A stretch of DNA of 64,000 nucleotides, from NCBI GenBank assembly GCA_004026145.2, contig CP034975.1, positions 2,706,398 to 2,770,397 on the forward strand, written 5' to 3'. Positions within the stretch are counted from its first letter, which is position 1; every line of letters starts with the position of its first letter. The position numbers and the translations under genes are program-made. This document shows, one piece after another, positions 1 to 64,000 of this stretch. The notes below the pieces were generated by a model. The model was given only the letters and a program-made list of their open reading frames with translations. It was not told the origin of the DNA and did not search any database. This DNA is from Takifugu bimaculatus. Taxonomy: Eukaryota > Chordata > Actinopteri > Tetraodontiformes > Tetraodontidae.

Positions 1-3000
1 TAGATTCCTAGTTTGGTCTCAGTCCAGAAGAGTATCCCTACAGCTGAGGTTCAAAATGTCGATTTCAAAGGTCAAAGAGTGCTTATATGTTCCACTAAAC
101 CCAGAGCTGTTTGGTTCACTTCAAACGCACCTAAGATTGTTTCCTCAGATATAGAAGTCCGCCTAATTTGGGCCGGACTGAAAGCTCATCTGAACTTTTC
201 AAGTGATCTCTGGTGAGGAAGTGAACCAAATAGAGGAAGTGATGTAGGACAACACCATGAATCTGAACCTGCAGTCCAAAAATCAGGTTGACTCCAGCGA
301 GTCTTGAATGTTGACCTCCTGTAAACGCTAATATCTGATACATACTGACGCCCACAAGATGCCTAAAGTGCATTTCCTCAAATGAGATGGCCTTCGTTGG
401 GGACTATATTTTTCCGATGAGGGATAAGTTGGCCATTTTTGTGCCAAATGTCCACACCAACTGAGCAATAAGTTGCTTTTTTTTTAAAAAAAATACAGTG
501 CTTTAACCTGAATGACTTTGCTGGCATCGAGATGAAATAGCTTCTCACTATTCAACTGCTTCTTGATGCCTTTCGTCCTGCGGTGGATGTGCACACCTTA
601 TGGGGCTAACTTGTCATTTTACTTGACAAGTAGTCTGTCAAACTGTCGCAAACAATGATGCTCAAAATGAAACACTTTTGCCGCGATGCATACAACATAC
701 ACTCAAAAGGGACGTCTCAAAGTCATCTACCCAGGCTCTTTCCAAATAAACATCCATTGACAGAAAACCGTTTCTTTTAGCGACGCTGTGATTTGCTTTT
801 ACTGAACATGCTACAAGCTAATTTATTACACCGATACCAAGATTTTAGAAGTTACCAAGATTAAGTGGAAAGGCAACAATAATTCACATGCGTAAATGCC
901 GGACATTTAATGCAAACATATTGTATTTGCATTAAATGTACAGCCTTCGCTTTCAAGATCTCTATGCGGCTTTGGGGGTGGTCTCATGGGAAAACAGGGG
1001 TTCTTTTTTTTTCTTTAAACTTGTAGAGACTCCATCAGGATTCTCTGTCTTTTCCCAAATGTTGACGTTAGCTCAGGCGAGAGTTGGGAGGAAGTGGTGG
1101 AGAAACGGAGGATGAGGGTTTAGTGATGCAAGGCAAACCTTAAACTCCCCTGTAGCAGACTTCAGTGGTCACAGAGCGCATTGGTACACCTCAATATGTA
1201 TGGAAATGAGAGGCAATCACGCTAACGTGTGCTCAGTCTCGCAAAATTCTATGCTAATTGTGTCATTGCACTTTGAGTCCCGCTTCACCCCTCGAACAAC
1301 TCACCCCTCCCCAGACCTTTCGCTCTCCTTCCTGACCGGGAACAGGTGTGGTTTTAATTATGTATTAAAATATACATAAACCTGTCGCGGCTCGCTTGAC
1401 CGCAGCTCCTCCTCCTGTTGTGGGCATCCAACCCTAACCGTGTCTCCTCTTCCTTCTTCACCCGCTCCTGCTTCTTTTGCTAGCTCCATCCCAAAACCCC
1501 ACCTCTCCCTTCCCCTCCGTTAGCACTTGGGGACTGAAGGACTACATTTCAACACTGCGCACGTCTCTGGAAGTCAAGTGAGGGGTTTGTTCCGCTGCCA
1601 CACTTCCGTTCGCAAATGCTTTGCTGGCAAGAGGGAGTAGGAAGAAATCCCTGTTAATCTACTGATTCTGGCTGTCTCGGTCTCTTTTGTTCACTGTTAC
1701 TGAGGCTCCAATGTATTGATCTCTTGGGAGGTGTGTGGGGAGTGGGGTTTGGAAGCTGTCCACACAGTTCAGCCCAGAGTTTAAATTTAACATCCTGGTG
1801 GACAAGCGATAACACTTTTTTTCTTCATTTTTCCATGTTTCGATTTTCACCAAATTGCTGGTGAAATCTGCCAGTTGAGACCAACCTTTACCTTTTTTTA
1901 TGGTGGCCAGGAACACTTGGCTGCACCACAGACATTAAGGTCTTAGTAGTTAAGCAAATTGAACGGTTACCACCCTGTAAAACATAACACCATTCCCCAT
2001 TTCCCCTCTTATGTCCAGAAAATTAACCAATGTAAAGCAATGCATAATGGACACCGTGGAGCCTCTGAACCACAACACTCTCATACCTACATAATGTATA
2101 CCTACAGCACCTGCATCAAGTTAGCTAAGGGGCTATTATTACTGTGAGAAATTCAGGACAACAATGTTGTTATCTTTAGCCGCTAATTTACTGCTCTAAT
2201 TGGACTCTATATAAAATACAAAGGAGGTCATGCAAATGATGTTGGGCTAAATTTAGCAAACGCCCGCACACACAAAAGTATGCTGCCCCGTTAGCACACG
2301 CATCGATCTTGGCAAATGCTTCTCCGTCACAGCTTTGAAACAAAGTCAGGGCTGCGTTCCTTCAGACAGTTATCGCTGTTTACGCTTGTCCTGGTCCAAC
2401 AGGACCACCTGGCCAGCCCCAGCGGCGTAATAGTTCTAGTTGCTTGTTTTGTTGATCTGTGTTTAATGACAGTGGCCACACAACCATTAGCTCACCCAGG
2501 GCCTGTAATCACAAGTTGTTTCTTTTTACATTTCATTATTGAACAAACAGTCTGCTGGGAGCAAGGCACACCGGCCTGCCGCCTTCTTCTTTGTCATTTT
2601 ACTTACCAGTGCAGTGCTGCAGCTCTGGGAATCATTGAGTTACTGGCCTGAAAACAAACCATCAACTGTGTAACTGGGGTGAGGAGTTTAGTGTGTCTGG
2701 AAATTATTTATCAGAGTCAAAGTTCATTATTTTTGCTGTGCCATGCTAGTGCAATACTTCATTTGTTAGCAAGATAAAGTGCTAGGAATGCAAAATTGAA
2801 AGTTATTTAATGCCTCATGATCTCTTGGAAGGGTTCCAAACAGGTTGAAGAAGAATAATTAATCCAAAGAAAACAACAACCTTTTTAGCATTAGCCTCAG
2901 TGGCCGGGAATTCTCTTCAGCTTTTCGTCTTCCTTAAGAGATTCTAAATACACCCCAATTTCTCATCATTCTATCACACAAATACGCATGGACTTACCCG

Positions 3001-4239
3001 GCTGGCCCGTCTGTTTCTGTTAATGGTAATCAGCTGGGTAATGATGACTGAGCTGCAACTGCAGCTTATGGGCGGGTGGCTGATGGCCACGGTCTCTGAC
3101 AGCTGTCAATCCGCCATGACTACCCTGCCGGGGCCCTCCTTAGGAATTATTTCAGCTCAGCACATTAGCCACCAGCGCTTCACACACAGACTTGTTGATT
3201 ACCAGCTTCAGCAGGGCAGCGCGGAACGACTCCTCCGACCGCCTGACTGCTAAAGACAGCCGCCACAATGGTGGACGGGAGACAGAGAACGCCGCCTGTC
3301 ACTTTGATTCACGCAAACAGCAGTTCCAGCCGGGTGGCTTCTCGCCAAAGTCTTGACAGTTGGTATCTCCTCTCCTAAATGACATTTAAAGTGTGAAGTG
3401 ATGGCTGTCCTTGTGGCTCAGGCTCCCCGGGCCGAGCCCCGGACATGAGCGCTGGCATCTTTGCCAAGTTTGGACATTGAGGTCACAGATCCCAGAGCCA
3501 AGTCTGCCCCGGTCAGATGTTGCACCAACCTAACTGAGCTGGTCAAAATCGGGGAAAGTGACCTTGGAGTTGGCTGTTACGTTCAATTTGAAACGTGTCC
3601 AACTTGAGCTGCTCCTTTCACAGACGACACAAAACCTGCACGTCTGAATGCTATTAATAGATTAAATTCATCAATATGACATCTCATGACAATTTGAGGG
3701 AAAGCTCCGGACTGATTCACTCACACAGGTTTTTCTGGTCTTTGTTCAAGAGTTTAAGGTCGCTGACCGTTATAAGTTTCCATTGGTTGAGGATAGCCCC
3801 TAAAATAGCCAACATGATCTTTCGACAGCCGTGCTTTCATCGTTCCACATTAAAGTCTAAATGAATAATTGAATTTAGTCTAAATAACATTTTTATGTGT
3901 TCAGCACTTCTTCTTGTAACTGACAAATTTGAAGGATTCAGTTGCTTTCGCCGGGCTCATTTTGCATATTCAAAAATGTGCCATGTGCAATTTTAACAAG
4001 ACCTCATTCAAGGTTGGCAAACGTATCTGACTGAAATCATAATGGTTCTGTGCTCTGAAAGAGGCAGATGGATTTAAGACTGGGAGTCAACATGAAAAGG
4101 AATACATTTACTCCAGGCTAGGGGTTACAGAACTTTGTGAAACCTTTCCCTGGGAATTTATGGTACTAATTTAGTGATTCTTTTAGTATAATTTTGATTA
4201 ACACAACTGATGAAGCCCTTTTTTCCTGTCTCTCCACAG
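1..4239 (+). other. erbb4: intron 2 (3' part)
   Basis: No coding exon or RNA gene is recognisable. The region is non-repetitive with scattered short homopolymers. The short open frames here have no ErbB similarity. By gene order this is the 3' end of the intron upstream of exon 3. Confidence 0.8.

Positions 4240-64000
<59,761 letters not shown>

Noticed and set aside
4210..4239. ATG just upstream of exon 3 in the same frame
   Set aside because: It lies in the intronic polypyrimidine tract before CCACAG; exon 3 is an internal exon and the signal-peptide exon is outside the window.

Overview
The window is a stretch of vertebrate, almost certainly teleost fish, genomic DNA. It carries the middle of one plus-strand, multi-exon gene: an ErbB-family receptor tyrosine kinase whose encoded protein is clearly ErbB4 (HER4). 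Evidence for the host is the short spliced exons with GT-AG boundaries, a gene far more compact than mammalian ERBB4, many long (CA/GT)n microsatellites, and a fish-type non-LTR retrotransposon tail in an intron. Nothing looks prokaryotic or viral. The sequence alone does not say whether this is the erbb4a or erbb4b paralogue, or which species it is.

Layout: positions 1-4239 are the 3' part of an upstream intron (intron 2 in mammalian numbering). Nineteen exons follow (exons 3 to 21; the last is cut by the window end). They join in one open frame of 2346 nt (782 codons) with every splice phase compatible. Exons 3-4 (4240-17896) encode extracellular domain I. Exons 5-8 (20115-27555) encode cysteine-rich domain II with the dimerisation arm. 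Exons 9-12 (27729-31893) encode domain III. Exons 13-15 (33893-39674) encode cysteine-rich domain IV. Exon 16 (40809-40853) is a 45-nt extracellular juxtamembrane exon of the JM-b type. Exon 17 (42672-42804) encodes the membrane segment and the basic inner juxtamembrane stretch. Exons 18-21 (44366-64000) encode the kinase domain as far as just past the DFG motif. The signal-peptide exon, the end of the kinase and the C-terminal tail lie outside the window.

The rest, about 96% of the window, is intron. The two largest introns are intron 3 (13.3 kb) and intron 20 (14.9 kb). They hold microsatellites, a few recognisable transposon remnants (an antisense CR1/L2-like LINE 3' end in intron 5, an L1-like reverse-transcriptase scrap in intron 7, a probable Harbinger-like MITE in intron 3, possible decayed SINE material) and several striking inverted repeats. 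I found no nested protein gene, tRNA, rRNA or CRISPR array.

The most interesting points are: (1) the only juxtamembrane exon visible is JM-b-like, keeps a cysteine pair, and has no JM-a (sheddase-cleavable) partner in the flanking introns; (2) a GC-AG intron after exon 10; (3) microsatellites built into splice-site contexts; (4) perfect or near-perfect hairpins, including one whose arms could also form a G-quadruplex and i-motif. I see no evidence of a wholly new biological system.
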